A stretch of 64,000 nucleotides of DNA from Streptomyces sp. NRRL S-337 (GTDB lineage Bacteria; Actinomycetota; Actinomycetes; Streptomycetales; Streptomycetaceae), in assembly GCF_000720175.1 (NCBI RefSeq), contig NZ_JOIX01000027.1, positions 21,143 through 85,142 on the forward strand, in the 5' to 3' direction. Shown one piece after another: positions 1 to 9,036 of the stretch. The number at the start of each line of letters is the position of its first letter. The stretch's first letter is position 1. The notes beneath the pieces were generated by a model. The model saw only the letters and a list, made by a program, of their open reading frames with translations. It did not search any database and was not told the origin of the DNA. A program made the position numbers and the translations under genes.

Positions 1-768
1 GGCCGCGACCTGCTGACCCTGCGCAGGGAGGAGCGGCGCCGGATCCGCGGCGCCAAGATGGCGATGATCTTCCAGGACGCGCTGTCCGCGCTGAACCCGG
101 TCCTCAGCGTCGGGGCCCAGCTCGCCGAGATGTTCAAGGTCCACGAGGGCACCTCCCGCAAGGAGGCCCGCGGCCGGGCCGTGGAGCTGATGGAGCGGGT
201 CGGCATCCCCGCCGCCCGGCAGCGGGTGGGCGACTACCCGCACCAGTTCTCCGGCGGGATGCGCCAGCGCATCATGATCGCCATGGCGCTGGCCCTCGGC
301 CCCGACCTGATCATCGCCGACGAGCCGACCACCGCACTCGACGTCACCGTCCAGGCCCAGGTGATGGACCTGCTCGCCGAGCTGCAGCGCGAGCTCACCA
401 TGGGACTGATCCTGATCACCCACGACCTCGGGGTGGTCGCGGACGTCGCCGACACCATCGCGGTGATGTACGCGGGCCGGATCGTCGAGACCGCGCCCGT
501 CCACGCCCTCTACCGCGTGCCCGCCCACCCGTACACCCGCGGACTGCTGGAGTCCATCCCGCGGCTGGATCACAAGGGCCGCCGGCTGCACGCCATCAAG
601 GGACTGCCGCCCAGCCTGACCGCCATCCCACCGGGCTGCCCCTTCCACCCGCGCTGCCCGCTGGCCCAGGACGTCTGCCGCACCGACCCGCCGCCGCTGT
701 ACGAGGCCGGCCCCGGCCGGGCCAGCGCCTGCCACTTCTGGAAGGAGACCCTCGATGGCGCCCGGTGA
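1..768 (+). CDS. Oligopeptide ABC importer ATPase, OppD/DppD type (5' end outside window)
   Basis: Cytoplasmic ATPase that powers peptide import through a two-permease channel. The frame is open from base 1, so the N-terminal part with Walker A lies left of the window. The 255 visible residues show the Q-loop ([12 protein letters not shown], about 22), ABC signature FSGGMRQR (about 83), Walker B ([13 protein letters not shown], about 103), the H-loop (ITHDLG, His about 141) and the C-terminal oligo_HPY extension ([14 protein letters not shown], from about 213) typical of Opp/Dpp ATPases. Its stop lies inside the next ATPase gene (14-base overlap), so the two are co-translated. The permease and binding-protein genes of this operon should lie upstream, outside the window. 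The exact substrate cannot be read from the ATPase. Confidence 0.93.
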   Translation, partial: GRDLLTLRREERRRIRGAKMAMIFQDALSALNPVLSVGAQLAEMFKVHEGTSRKEARGRAVELMERVGIPAARQRVGDYPHQFSGGMRQRIMIAMALALGPDLIIADEPTTALDVTVQAQVMDLLAELQRELTMGLILITHDLGVVADVADTIAVMYAGRIVETAPVHALYRVPAHPYTRGLLESIPRLDHKGRRLHAIKGLPPSLTAIPPGCPFHPRCPLAQDVCRTDPPPLYEAGPGRASACHFWKETLDGAR

Positions 769-1789
769 ACCCCTCCTCGAAGTGCGCGACCTGGTCAAGC
801 ACTTCCCGCTCACCCAGGGCGTGCTCTTCCGGAAGCAGATCGGTGCGGTCAAGGCCGTCGACGGGGTCTCCTTCGAGCTCCGGAAGGGCGAAACGCTCGG
901 CGTGGTCGGCGAATCGGGGTGCGGGAAGTCCACCCTCGCCCGGCTGCTGGTCGGCCTGGAACGCCCGACGTCCGGTCAGATCCGGTACCGGGGCGAGGAC
1001 ATCACCGCACTCTCGGGCCGCGCCCTCACCGCCGTGCGCCGCAACATCCAGATGGTCTTCCAGGACCCCTATACCTCCCTCAACCCCCGGATGACGGTCG
1101 GCGACATCATCGGCGAACCGTACGAGATCCACCCGGAGGCCGCCCCCAAGGGGGACCGCCGCCGCCGGGTCCAGGAACTCCTCGACGTCGTCGGCCTCAA
1201 CCCGGAGTTCGTCAACCGGTACCCGCACCAGTTCTCCGGCGGCCAGCGCCAGCGCATCGGCATCGCCCGCGGTCTGGCGCTGCGCCCGGAGATCATCGTC
1301 GCCGACGAACCGGTCTCCGCGCTGGACGTCTCCGTGCAGGCCCAAGTAGTCAACCTGCTGGAGCAGTTGCAGGACGAGTTCGACCTCTCCTACGTCTTCA
1401 TCGCGCACGACCTGTCCGTCGTCCGGCACATCTCCGACCGGATCGCGGTGATGTACCTGGGCCGGATCGCCGAGACCGGCACCGACGAGCAGATCTACGA
1501 CCACCCCACCCACCCCTACACCCAGGCCCTGCTCTCCGCCGTCCCCGTCCCCGACCCGGAGGCCCGCGTCCACCGCGACCGCATCCTGCTCAGCGGGGAC
1601 GTCCCCTCACCGGCCGACCCGCCGTCCGGCTGCCCCTTCCGCACCCGCTGCTGGAAGGCCCGCCCGCTGTGCGCCGAGGTCGTCCCGCCGCTCGACGTCC
1701 CGCCGGCATTCCGGGAGTCGACCGGACCCGCCCACCACGCGTCGGCCTGCCACTTCGCGGAGGAGCGGCACGTCGTGCCGAGCGAGTAG
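755..1789 (+). CDS. Oligopeptide ABC importer ATPase, OppF/DppF type
   Basis: Second ATPase of the same importer, 344 residues, normal length for OppF. Walker [10 protein letters not shown] (about 54-62), Q-loop [13 protein letters not shown], signature FSGGQRQR, Walker [15 protein letters not shown]-loop IAHDLS and the C-terminal oligo_HPY cysteines ([15 protein letters not shown]) are all visible. The ATG overlaps the end of the preceding gene by 14 bases and has GAAGGAG at 741-747 in front. It is the last gene of its operon. It converges on the MerR gene with only 8 bases between stop codons and no obvious terminator. It is distinct from the complete importer at 2251-8527 on the other strand. 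Confidence 0.95.
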   Translation: MAPGEPLLEVRDLVKHFPLTQGVLFRKQIGAVKAVDGVSFELRKGETLGVVGESGCGKSTLARLLVGLERPTSGQIRYRGEDITALSGRALTAVRRNIQMVFQDPYTSLNPRMTVGDIIGEPYEIHPEAAPKGDRRRRVQELLDVVGLNPEFVNRYPHQFSGGQRQRIGIARGLALRPEIIVADEPVSALDVSVQAQVVNLLEQLQDEFDLSYVFIAHDLSVVRHISDRIAVMYLGRIAETGTDEQIYDHPTHPYTQALLSAVPVPDPEARVHRDRILLSGDVPSPADPPSGCPFRTRCWKARPLCAEVVPPLDVPPAFRESTGPAHHASACHFAEERHVVPSE

Positions 1790-1797
1790 CCGGTGCC

Positions 1798-2166
1798 TCA
1801 GGCCCGGACGCCGCCGCGCACGACCGCGAGGTACGTGCCGATGGCGTCGCGGTTGCGGCGCAGGGTCTCGATGCGTTCGGTGATCCGGTCGCGCTCGTGC
1901 TCCAGGGTGGCGAGCATCTCCGGGGTGGCGTCCGGGAAGTGGATCGCCCGGGGCCCGTCCAGGCAGGGCAGGATCTGCCGGATGATCCGGGTCGGCAGCC
2001 CGGCGTCCAGCAGGCCCCGGATCTGCAGCACCCGGTCGACGGTCGGCTCGTCGTAGGCGCGGTAGCCGTTGGCGCAGCGGTCGGAGACGATCAGCCCCTG
2101 CTCCTCGTAATACCGCAACAGCCGCCGGGGCGTGCCCGTACGCTCCGCCAGCTCCCCGATCCGCAT
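1798..2166 (-). CDS. MerR-family transcriptional regulator
   Basis: DNA-binding activator/repressor of 122 residues. The N-terminal winged helix-turn-helix (MRIGELAERTGTPRRLLRYYEEQGL) is a standard MerR head, followed by the second wing and a dimerisation coiled coil (about 75-110, rich in Arg/Glu/Leu). There is no cysteine cluster, so it is not a metal-sensing MerR; short MerR proteins of this type usually sense small organic ligands or redox state. I place the start at the ATG at 2166 because AGGAGG (2180-2175) sits 8-9 bases before it; the in-frame GTG at 2172 would be only 3 bases from that site. It lies between two peptide-importer operons; whether it controls either is unknown. Confidence 0.9.
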   Translation of the reverse strand: MRIGELAERTGTPRRLLRYYEEQGLIVSDRCANGYRAYDEPTVDRVLQIRGLLDAGLPTRIIRQILPCLDGPRAIHFPDATPEMLATLEHERDRITERIETLRRNRDAIGTYLAVVRGGVRA

Positions 2167-2250
2167 CGGCACCCACCTCCTGTGGAAACGACAGCGCCGC
2201 CGCGGCGGGGATCATTCCCGCCACGGCGGCGCCGGGCCGTCGCGTCCGCG

Positions 2251-3384
2251 TTACTCGGTGGACTCCGACTCCGCCGCGGCCTCCTCGATGGCCGCCAGCG
2301 CCGGGTCCAGGATGATGTCCTCCTCGCGGGCCGCGGTCGTCGGCTCCTCGGGGAAGTGGCAGGCCGTCAGGTGGCCCTCCGCGTTGCCGCCGAGCTGGAT
2401 CAGCGGCGGCTCCTCGGTCGCGCACTTCTCCTGCGCCTTCCAGCAGCGGGTGCGGAAGCGGCAGCCCGAGGGCGGGTTGACCGGCGAGGGCACGTCACCG
2501 GCGAGGCGGATGCGCTCGCGCTCCTCCTCCTCGCTCTCCACGAACTTGGCCTCGGGCACGGCCGAGAGCAGCGCGTGGGTGTACGGGTGGCGCGGCCGGT
2601 GGTAGATCTCGTCGCGGCTGCCCACCTCGACGATCTTGCCGAGGTACATCACCGCGACCCGCTCGCTGAAGTGCCGCACGATCGCCAGGTCGTGAGCGAT
2701 GAACAGGAACGCGATGCCCAGCTCGCGCTGGAGGTCCTGGAGCAGGTTGACGACCTGCGCCTGGATGGACACGTCGAGCGCGGAGACCGGCTCGTCGGCG
2801 ACGATCAGCTTCGGCTGCAGGGCGAGCGCCCGGGCGACGCCGATGCGCTGCCGCTGGCCGCCGGAGAACTCGTGCGGGAAGCGGTTGTAGTGCTCGGGGT
2901 TCAGGCCCACGGTCTCCAGGAGTTCGCGGATCCGCTTCTCCCGGCCACCGGGCGGGTTGATCCCGTTGATCTCCATCGGGCCGCCGATGATCGTGCCGAC
3001 CGTCTGCCGCGGGTTGAGCGAGGCGTACGGGTCCTGGAAGATCATCTGGATCTCGGAGCGGATCGGCGCCAGGTCCTTGCGGCCGGCATGGGTGATGTCC
3101 TGGCCCTGGTACGTGATCTTGCCGGAGGTCGGCTCCATCAGCCGGGTGAGCAGCCGTCCGGTGGTGGACTTGCCGCAGCCGGACTCGCCGACCAGGCCGA
3201 AGCTCTCCCCGGCGTGCACGGTCAGGTCGACGCCGTCGACGGCCTGCACCGCGCCGACCCGCCGCTTGAACGGAAAGCCGCCGTAGATCGGGAAGTGCTT
3301 GGTCAGGCCCTCGGCGGTGAGCAGCGGCTCGCCCTGCACGGGCGCGGCGCCACGGGGCGCCGGGAGGGTGGCGTTGTCGGTCAT
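2251..3384 (-). CDS. Oligopeptide ABC importer ATPase, OppF/DppF type (last gene of five-gene operon)
   Basis: ATPase of 377 residues with Walker [16 protein letters not shown]-loop IFQDPYASLNPRQ, signature FSGGQRQR, Walker [15 protein letters not shown]-loop IAHDLA and the oligo_HPY cysteine motif ([14 protein letters not shown]). The last 40 residues form an acidic Glu/Asp-rich tail that the plus-strand homologue at 755-1789 lacks. The start follows the stop of the upstream ATPase by 12 bases with GGGAGC in between, so it is co-transcribed. The two ATPases would form the nucleotide-binding heterodimer of the importer. The permease-lipoprotein-permease-ATPase-ATPase order equals that described for bldKA-E of Streptomyces, but this identity is not proven by the sequence alone. 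Confidence 0.95.
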   Translation of the reverse strand: MTDNATLPAPRGAAPVQGEPLLTAEGLTKHFPIYGGFPFKRRVGAVQAVDGVDLTVHAGESFGLVGESGCGKSTTGRLLTRLMEPTSGKITYQGQDITHAGRKDLAPIRSEIQMIFQDPYASLNPRQTVGTIIGGPMEINGINPPGGREKRIRELLETVGLNPEHYNRFPHEFSGGQRQRIGVARALALQPKLIVADEPVSALDVSIQAQVVNLLQDLQRELGIAFLFIAHDLAIVRHFSERVAVMYLGKIVEVGSRDEIYHRPRHPYTHALLSAVPEAKFVESEEEERERIRLAGDVPSPVNPPSGCRFRTRCWKAQEKCATEEPPLIQLGGNAEGHLTACHFPEEPTTAAREEDIILDPALAAIEEAAAESESTE

Positions 3385-3396
3385 GGTGGTCGCTCC

Positions 3397-4458
3397 CTAG
3401 CCCAGCCGGGGCTTGATCTGCTCGATGAAGACGGTCTGCTTCTGCTCGGCGGTCAGATGGCACGCGGCGGCGCGGCCCGGTGCCAGCGGCGGCCGCTCGT
3501 CGGTGCAACGGCTGCCGCCGACCTCGCCGGTGAAGCCGCAGCGCGGGTGGAACCGGCAGCCGGACGGCGGGTTCAGCAGGCTCGGCGGGGAGCCCGGGAT
3601 CGGGTGCAGCGCCTCGGTGACGTCCGAGGAGAGCCGCGGCATCGAGCTGAGCAGGCCCCAGGTGTACGGGTGCCGCGGCTGGGTGAGGATCTCCTTGACG
3701 GAACCCCGCTCGACCGCCCGGCCCGCGTACATCACCAGCAGCTTGTCCGCCGTGTTGGCGACCACGCCGAGGTCGTGGGTGATCAGGATGATCGCGGAGC
3801 CGAACTCCTGCTGGAGGTCCTTGAGCAGGTCGAGGATCTGCGCCTGGACGGTGACGTCGAGGGCGGTGGTCGGCTCGTCGGCGATCAGCAGCTGCGGGTT
3901 GCAGACCAGCGCCATGGCGATCATGGCGCGCTGGCGCATACCGCCGGAGAACTGGTGCGGGTAGTCGTCCACCCGCAGGTTGGGCTGCGGGATGCCGACC
4001 TTGGTCAGCATCTCGATGGCGCGCTGCCGGCCCTCGCGCTTGCTGGCGCCGGTGTGCTTCATGAACGGCTCGGCGATCTGCCGGCCGACCGTGTAGTACG
4101 GCGACAGCGCGGTCAGCGCGTCCTGGAAGATCATCGCCATCTTGTTGCCGCGGAGCTTCTCCAGGGTCTTCTCCTTGGCCCCGGTGAGCTCCTGGCCGTC
4201 CAGGTGGATCTCGCCGCCGATCTCGGTGGCCTTGGGGTTGTGCAGACCCAGGATCGCCAGGTTGGTCACCGACTTGCCGGAGCCCGATTCGCCGACGATG
4301 CCGAGCGTTTCGCCGCGTTCCAGATCGAAGGAGAGACCGTCGACCGCCTTGACGATGCCGTCCTCGGTGGAGAACCGCACGTGCAGGTCACGAACGGACA
4401 GGAAGGGGTCGGACCCGGCCGGCACGGTGGTGCCTTCGGTCTTGGTGAGTGTGGTCAC
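3397..4458 (-). CDS. Oligopeptide ABC importer ATPase, OppD/DppD type
   Basis: ATPase of 353 residues: Walker [15 protein letters not shown]-loop [16 protein letters not shown], signature FSGGMRQR, Walker [15 protein letters not shown]-loop ITHDLG, and the C-terminal oligo_HPY region [18 protein letters not shown]. The start is a GTG at 4458 with AGGAGA about 8 bases upstream; that site overlaps the stop codon of the preceding permease, which implies translational coupling. It pairs with the OppF-type ATPase that follows. Binding-protein-dependent peptide importers of this class deliver peptides for nutrition or, in Streptomyces, extracellular developmental signals. Confidence 0.95.
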   Translation of the reverse strand: MTTLTKTEGTTVPAGSDPFLSVRDLHVRFSTEDGIVKAVDGLSFDLERGETLGIVGESGSGKSVTNLAILGLHNPKATEIGGEIHLDGQELTGAKEKTLEKLRGNKMAMIFQDALTALSPYYTVGRQIAEPFMKHTGASKREGRQRAIEMLTKVGIPQPNLRVDDYPHQFSGGMRQRAMIAMALVCNPQLLIADEPTTALDVTVQAQILDLLKDLQQEFGSAIILITHDLGVVANTADKLLVMYAGRAVERGSVKEILTQPRHPYTWGLLSSMPRLSSDVTEALHPIPGSPPSLLNPPSGCRFHPRCGFTGEVGGSRCTDERPPLAPGRAAACHLTAEQKQTVFIEQIKPRLG

Positions 4459-4469
4459 TTCAGGCTCTC

Positions 4470-5441
4470 CTAGGACAGGCGCACGCGCGGGTCGATGAAG
4501 GCGTACGTCGCATCCACGATGATGTTGAACACCAGGATCAGGGCGGCGCTGAAGACCAGCACGCCCAGGACCATGGGCAGATCAAGGGTGATGACGGAGT
4601 CGATCGCGAGCCGTCCGACACCGGCCAGCTGGAAGGTGAACTCGGTGATCATCGCGCCGCCGAACAGCGAGCTGAGGTCCATGCCGAGGATGGTCACGAT
4701 CGGGATCAGCGAACCGCGCCAGGCGTAGCGCAGGAAGACGTAACTGCTGGACATGCCCTTGGCCTTGGCCGTCCGGACGTGTTCCTCCTGCAGCTGCTCG
4801 ATCATCGTCGAGCGGGACATACGGGTGTACTGCGCCGTGAAGATCGTCGCCATCACGATCCAGGGGATCAGCAGGCCCATGAACCAGCCGGCCGGGTCCG
4901 AGGTGAAGTCCACGTACTTGGGCGAGTCCATCAGGCCGCTGTAGACGAACAGACCGAGCGCGATCGGGCCGAGGATGTAGATCTGCGCCGAGCTCAGCAC
5001 CATCGAGATGGAGGTGAGCACCTTGTCGAGCATCGAACCGCGCTTGTAGGCGGCGAGCAGGCCGGTGGCCAGACCGACGGTCAGGAACACCGCGGCGCCG
5101 CCGATGGCCAGCGAGGCGGTCGTGGGGAGCCGGTCGATCAGCGTGGACCAGACGTCCTGCTTGGTGGCGAAGGAGTAGCCGAAGCAGGGGGCGCTGCAGT
5201 GGCCGATGGAGTAGTCCCGGCCGGCGAAGATGCCGACCAGCCAGTCCCAGTACTGGGTGGTCAGCGGCTTGTCGAGGCCGAGGTTCTGGTGGATCAGCGC
5301 GATGTTGTCCGCGGTGCAGTTCTTGCCGCAGGACATCGCCGCCGGGTCACCGGCACCGAAGAACACGAAGAAGGTGAAGGCACTGAGCAGGAGAAGGATG
5401 ACAACAGCGCCGAACGTCCGGCGAAATAGGAATTGAAGCAT
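4470..5441 (-). CDS. Oligopeptide ABC importer permease, OppB/DppB type
   Basis: Inner-membrane channel subunit, 323 residues. The first transmembrane helix is at residues 10-30 (VVILLLLSAFTFFVFF). It is followed by a ~70-residue external loop with four cysteines (CGKNC and HCSAPC), and then five more helices. The cytoplasmic EAA coupling loop is readable near residues 215-235 (EHVRTAKAKGMSSSYVFLRY). OppB-type permeases normally end with a helix and a short RLS-type tail, as here. The gene follows the lipoprotein gene after 142 bases that contain a large stem-loop. There is no strong ribosome site in front of the ATG. It precedes the two ATPase genes with overlapping control signals. Confidence 0.93.
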   Translation of the reverse strand: MLQFLFRRTFGAVVILLLLSAFTFFVFFGAGDPAAMSCGKNCTADNIALIHQNLGLDKPLTTQYWDWLVGIFAGRDYSIGHCSAPCFGYSFATKQDVWSTLIDRLPTTASLAIGGAAVFLTVGLATGLLAAYKRGSMLDKVLTSISMVLSSAQIYILGPIALGLFVYSGLMDSPKYVDFTSDPAGWFMGLLIPWIVMATIFTAQYTRMSRSTMIEQLQEEHVRTAKAKGMSSSYVFLRYAWRGSLIPIVTILGMDLSSLFGGAMITEFTFQLAGVGRLAIDSVITLDLPMVLGVLVFSAALILVFNIIVDATYAFIDPRVRLS

Positions 5442-5492
5442 GGCAGTTCGCTGCTCTCAGGACGGCGGCGGCAGTGGGCGTGAGGGGTGGCG

Positions 5493-5552
5493 GACGAAGG
5501 CCCCGGAGAGCGCGCGTTCCGCCGTGTGCGCGCTCTCCGGAGTGCCTTCGTC
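5493..5552 (-). promoter_or_regulatory. Large stem-loop between lipoprotein and permease genes
   Basis: Arms GACGAAGGC plus CCGGAGAGCGCGC at 5493-5515 pair with 5528-5552, giving 9 + 13 base pairs with a small 1x3 internal loop and a ~12-base apical loop. No T-run follows on the minus strand. It sits in the 142-base gap directly after the binding-protein gene. The position fits a transcript-stabilising or partially terminating hairpin that gives excess binding protein over permease, as known for periplasmic-binding-protein operons. The function is inferred. Confidence 0.75.
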
Positions 5553-5583
5553 AGGCGATTGCCTTACGGGGCAACCGCTCGGG

Positions 5584-7383
5584 TCACTTCTTCAGGTACA
5601 GCGTGTTCGGGTCGAGGTAGCTGACGTCCAGGTTGTAGCGGACGCCACCGACGTTCGAGCCGTACAGCTGGAGCACCTTGGTGTAGAAGGCCGGCGCGGC
5701 CGGGTTGACCTTCTCCACGATGTACTGGTGCAGCTTCTGCCACTCCTCGGTCGCCTTCTTGACGTCGGTGATCTCGGAGATCCGGGCGATCTCGGAGTTC
5801 ACGTGCTTGTCGTTGACGTGGGAGTAGTTCGAGGCGCCGTCCTGGATCGTGGTGCCGTCGTACGACGGCGGGATCACGGTCGAGGCGTCCGGCCAGTCCT
5901 GGCCCCAGCCGGTCATGTAGATGTCGAAGCCGTTGTCGACCTTGCCCATCTGCTCGTACCAGGAGGCCGCGTCGACCTCCTTCTTCTGCACGTTGAAGCC
6001 GGCCTTGGTCAGCGCGTCCTCGATGGCGACGGCTTCCTTCTGGCGGGACTCGGTGTTGGAGTACGCGTAGACGAGCTTCATGCCCGTCTTGCCGGCCTCC
6101 TTGAGGAGCTTCTTGGCCTTCTCCGGCTCACCGTTGGGGTGCGAGAGCTTGCCGTAGGGGTCGTAGCCCTTCTTGTAGCCCGCGACGGTCGGGGCGAGCA
6201 GACCGCCGGCGATCTCACCGCCGTAGCTGCCGCCGTTGAGGCGGACCAGCTGCTGGTCCGGCAGCGCGTAGGTGATCGCGTCACGGATCCGCTTGTCCTT
6301 GAGGCGGTCCATGTTGAAGTTCATCTGCCAGACGTAGGGCTGGTAGCCCTGCACCATGCGCTTGCTGGCGCTGGCGTTGTTCAGCACGTCCTTGGTCAGC
6401 GTGGGGTCCACCGCGTTGGTGAAGCTCACCGCGTTCTTGGCCTCACCCTGGTCGGCCATCAGGCGCTTGGTGGAGTCCGACGCCTGGTGGTTGAAGGTGA
6501 TGTTGAAGCCGTCCGGGTACTGGTGGTGGACCGGGTCGGTCTTCGCGTCCCAGTTCTTGTTGCGCACCAGCTGCATGGACTTGCCGGACTTGAACGACGC
6601 GATCTTGTACGGACCGGAGCACACCGGCGCCACGTCGTAGGCGTCCTTGGTGTCCTTCGCGCTGTCCGGGACCACGCTGTAGCCGGGCATCGTCAGCGCG
6701 TACGGCAGCTGCGACTGCGGCTTCTTGAAGTGGAAGATGACGGTCTTGTCGTCCGGCGTGTCCAGGACGCTCTTGGGCAGGTGGTCGCCCTTGTACGGAC
6801 CGTCCGGCAGCGCCTTGCGGTAGGTGGTGCCGGCGCCCGACAGCCAGGTCTGGACGTAGGTCGGACCGTCGGTGATGAACTTGGCGTACAGACGCTCTAT
6901 GGAGTGGCGGATGTCCTTCGAGGTGATCGGCTTGCCGTCCTCGAACTTGATGCCGTCCTTGAGCGTGTACTTCCAGGTCTTGCCGCCGTCGGACATCTGG
7001 CCGGCGTCGGTGGCCAGGTCACCGACGACCTTGGCGTTGCCCTGGTCGTCCTGCTTGAAGGCGGTCAGCCCGCGGAAGATCAGCTGCGACAGCGCCTTCA
7101 TGTCGCTGACGTACATCTGACCTGGGTCCAGGTGGTTGTAGCTGTCACGCTGGTACACGCGGATGGTGCCGCCGTTGTGGGCACCCTTGACGGCGACGGC
7201 CGGGCCGGTGGAGTCGGCGGCGGTACCCATCGGGATCGTCTTGGCCTGGGCCGCGGCGTCCGCGTCGGTCTGCGCCTTGTCCTTGTTGTTGTTGCTGCCG
7301 CCGCTGCAGCCGGTGAGCGCGAGCGATCCGGCCGCGAGGGCCACGATCACCGCGCGTGCTCTGCGCGTAGAAAGTGCGTTCAT
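5584..7383 (-). CDS. Peptide-binding lipoprotein of the importer (solute-binding family 5)
   Basis: Extracellular lipid-anchored receptor, 599 residues. The signal peptide has a hydrophobic core at 11-23 and the lipobox LTGC with acylated Cys26, followed by a Ser/Gly/Asn/Lys linker. The rest matches SBP_bac_5: GGTIRVYQRDSYNHLDPGQ near the N-terminus, a central lobe with GPYKIASFKSGKSMQLVRNKNWD cut into recognisable blocks, and a C-terminal lobe with YMTGWGQDWPDAS. The length is typical of actinobacterial oligopeptide receptors such as BldKB. The gene lies between the two permease genes, which is the bldK order. Its upstream site is weak (GGAAC). Ligand identity cannot be deduced. Confidence 0.94.
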   Translation of the reverse strand: MNALSTRRARAVIVALAAGSLALTGCSGGSNNNKDKAQTDADAAAQAKTIPMGTAADSTGPAVAVKGAHNGGTIRVYQRDSYNHLDPGQMYVSDMKALSQLIFRGLTAFKQDDQGNAKVVGDLATDAGQMSDGGKTWKYTLKDGIKFEDGKPITSKDIRHSIERLYAKFITDGPTYVQTWLSGAGTTYRKALPDGPYKGDHLPKSVLDTPDDKTVIFHFKKPQSQLPYALTMPGYSVVPDSAKDTKDAYDVAPVCSGPYKIASFKSGKSMQLVRNKNWDAKTDPVHHQYPDGFNITFNHQASDSTKRLMADQGEAKNAVSFTNAVDPTLTKDVLNNASASKRMVQGYQPYVWQMNFNMDRLKDKRIRDAITYALPDQQLVRLNGGSYGGEIAGGLLAPTVAGYKKGYDPYGKLSHPNGEPEKAKKLLKEAGKTGMKLVYAYSNTESRQKEAVAIEDALTKAGFNVQKKEVDAASWYEQMGKVDNGFDIYMTGWGQDWPDASTVIPPSYDGTTIQDGASNYSHVNDKHVNSEIARISEITDVKKATEEWQKLHQYIVEKVNPAAPAFYTKVLQLYGSNVGGVRYNLDVSYLDPNTLYLKK

Positions 7384-7492
7384 GGGGTTCCAAGCACCTG
7401 CCTGTCAGTTGGTGGGTCCAGATGTGCTGTCTGACGCATCCCGGGACAGGCCCGGACGGGTGGGGTGACAGCAAGCCCCCTCAAGTGGACGA

Positions 7493-8527
7493 TCAGCGCC
7501 CGGACTTGGGATCGAAGGCGTCGCGTACCGAGTCTCCGAGCAGGTTGAAGCAGAGCACGAAGACCACCATGGCAACGGCGGGGATGAGCAGGAACGTCGG
7601 GTCGTTCTCGTAGAAGCGCGCGCCCGCCTGGAACAGCGCGCCCCAGTCCGGGGTCGGCTCGACGATGCCGACGCCCAGGAAGGACAGACCCGCCTCCGCG
7701 GTCACGAAGAGGGGCAGCATGTAGGTGCCCTGCACCAGCACCGGGGTGACGACGTTCGGCAGCAGCTCCTTGCGGATGATCCGCCAGGGCGAGGCGCCGG
7801 TGATCTTCGCGGCCTCGACGAACTCCCGCTCGCGCAGGGAGAGCACCTGGCCGCGGAGCAGTCGGGCCAGACCCATCCAGCCCAGGGACCACTGCACGAT
7901 GATCAGCGCGCAGACCCGCACGTAGGTCGGGGTCTCGTCGCCCGGCGGCACGAAGAGCGCCACCACGACCGGCATGAAGGCCACGAAGGTCAGCTGGCTC
8001 GGGAACGCCAGCAGGAAGTCGATCACCCGGCTGAGGAAGTAGTCGGTCTTGCCGCCGATGTAGCCGGCGGTGATACCGATGATGATGCCGGTGAGCACGG
8101 TCAGCAGGGTCACCGCGACGGAGATGCCGAGCGACATCCGCATGCCGTAGACCAGCCGCATGAACACATCGCGGCCCAGCTGCGGTTCGATGCCGAACCA
8201 ATGTTCCGGGGAGATCCCGCCGTTGGGACCGGCCGGATAACCGAATTCGTCGAGCAGATTCGGGTCATCGCTGCCGTAGAGGGTGTACGGGTCCTTGCCG
8301 TACAGCGCACTGATCACCGGGGCCAGCGCCGCGATGACGAAGAAGGCGAGTACGACGATCGCGCAGATCATGCCGGTGCGGTCGCGCTTGAAGCGCGTCC
8401 ACATCAATTGGCCGGGGGAACGGCCGACGAGCTCACCGCCCTTGCCCTTCTTTTCCTTCTTCAGGCCGCCGGATCCAAGTCCTGGGGTATCGGACCTGTC
8501 AGCGGCGGTCTGGGATGGACTAGTCAT
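7493..8527 (-). CDS. Oligopeptide ABC importer permease, OppC/DppC type (first gene of operon)
   Basis: Inner-membrane subunit of 344 residues. A charged cytoplasmic N-terminus (about 40 residues, Lys/Gly-rich) precedes helix 1 (MICAIVVLAFFVIAALAP, about 53-72). A long external loop carries GISPEHWFGIEPQLGRDVF, the OppC signature before the core. The core helices include the EAA loop (LREREFVEAAKITGASPWRII, residues 203-223) that docks on the ATPases. The C-terminus FNLLGDSVRDAFDPK is the usual OppC ending. It is the first gene of the minus-strand importer operon; its promoter should lie in 8528-8700. The intergenic distance to the lipoprotein gene is 109 bases. Confidence 0.95.
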   Translation of the reverse strand: MTSPSQTAADRSDTPGLGSGGLKKEKKGKGGELVGRSPGQLMWTRFKRDRTGMICAIVVLAFFVIAALAPVISALYGKDPYTLYGSDDPNLLDEFGYPAGPNGGISPEHWFGIEPQLGRDVFMRLVYGMRMSLGISVAVTLLTVLTGIIIGITAGYIGGKTDYFLSRVIDFLLAFPSQLTFVAFMPVVVALFVPPGDETPTYVRVCALIIVQWSLGWMGLARLLRGQVLSLREREFVEAAKITGASPWRIIRKELLPNVVTPVLVQGTYMLPLFVTAEAGLSFLGVGIVEPTPDWGALFQAGARFYENDPTFLLIPAVAMVVFVLCFNLLGDSVRDAFDPKSGR

Positions 8528-9036
8528 CGCGAAGTGCCCCCGCGCCGAGTTCTCTTGGAACGTGAAGCGGTGTCGATTCGCACCGCTGGATGTGCGGACT
8601 TTCGCAAGTGATTTATGGCGGAGTCAAGGGGATCGGGTGTGCTCGCGAACAGGTCGTCTACTTCTTGAGCGAACATTGCGCAGATCGACGCCAGTGCGTG
8701 CTTGACAGGTGGGCGGGATATCCGGCATGGGGGACATATCGCCACCAACCGCTTTAACGTGAAGGCAACTTCACTGTCGCAACACCGATATACGGACGCG
8801 CCATGATGAACAACGTACGGCCGTGCGGGTGCCGTGGACCGGCCGGGACGCCAGAGGGCGGCCCGGCCGGTTGCCTTTTCGGGGGGTTTTGTCCCTGCGG
8901 TGCGACGGCCCGCCCACCCCGTACCCCGTCCCGGTCTGTTGTGCCCGCGCCGGTACTGGAGTAGATCTGCGGTGGACGCCGCGTCCCCGCGGCGCCCCAG
9001 GCCACCCGGCACACCGACACGGACGGGGGACGGGCC
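8528..9036. other. Long divergent intergenic region
   Basis: 509 bases between the importer operon (-) and a membrane protein gene (+). The part near 8580-8800 is less G+C-rich than its surroundings and should hold the importer promoter, but I cannot fix -10/-35 boxes. A strong hairpin lies at 8838-8871. A GGACGGGGGA ribosome site at 9021-9030 serves the plus-strand gene. I see no convincing protein in it; a 53-codon Cys-rich frame at 8803-8964 is discussed under rejected items. Confidence 0.6.
8838..8871 (+). terminator. Strong hairpin in a gene-free region, terminator-like
   Basis: ACCGGCCGGG (8838-8847) pairs perfectly with CCCGGCCGGT (8862-8871), and the loop itself contains CGCC/GGCG closing an AGAG tetraloop. 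The result is a 14-pair stem with one mismatch. Downstream on the plus strand come TTGCCTTTTCGGGGGGTTTT, a weak T-tract. No annotated plus-strand gene ends here, so it may end a small RNA starting upstream in 8600-8800, or act in the leader of the 9037 gene. Confidence 0.6.

Noticed and set aside
919..7434. Very long open frames opposite or across the transporter genes (919-4473, 5440-7434)
   Set aside because: They are antisense or shifted frames of clear ABC genes, with Arg/Pro/Gly-rich composition, created by third-position G+C bias; no domain is recognisable.
2251..8527. Firm assignment of the importer as bldKA-E
   Set aside because: Gene order and neighbourhood fit, but several streptomycete importers share the order and the ligand-binding protein cannot be told apart by eye; left as bldK-like.
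8803..8964. 53-codon Cys-rich frame (ATG at 8803) across the hairpin
   Set aside because: No ribosome site, composition driven by G+C, and the strong hairpin lies inside it; more likely non-coding.
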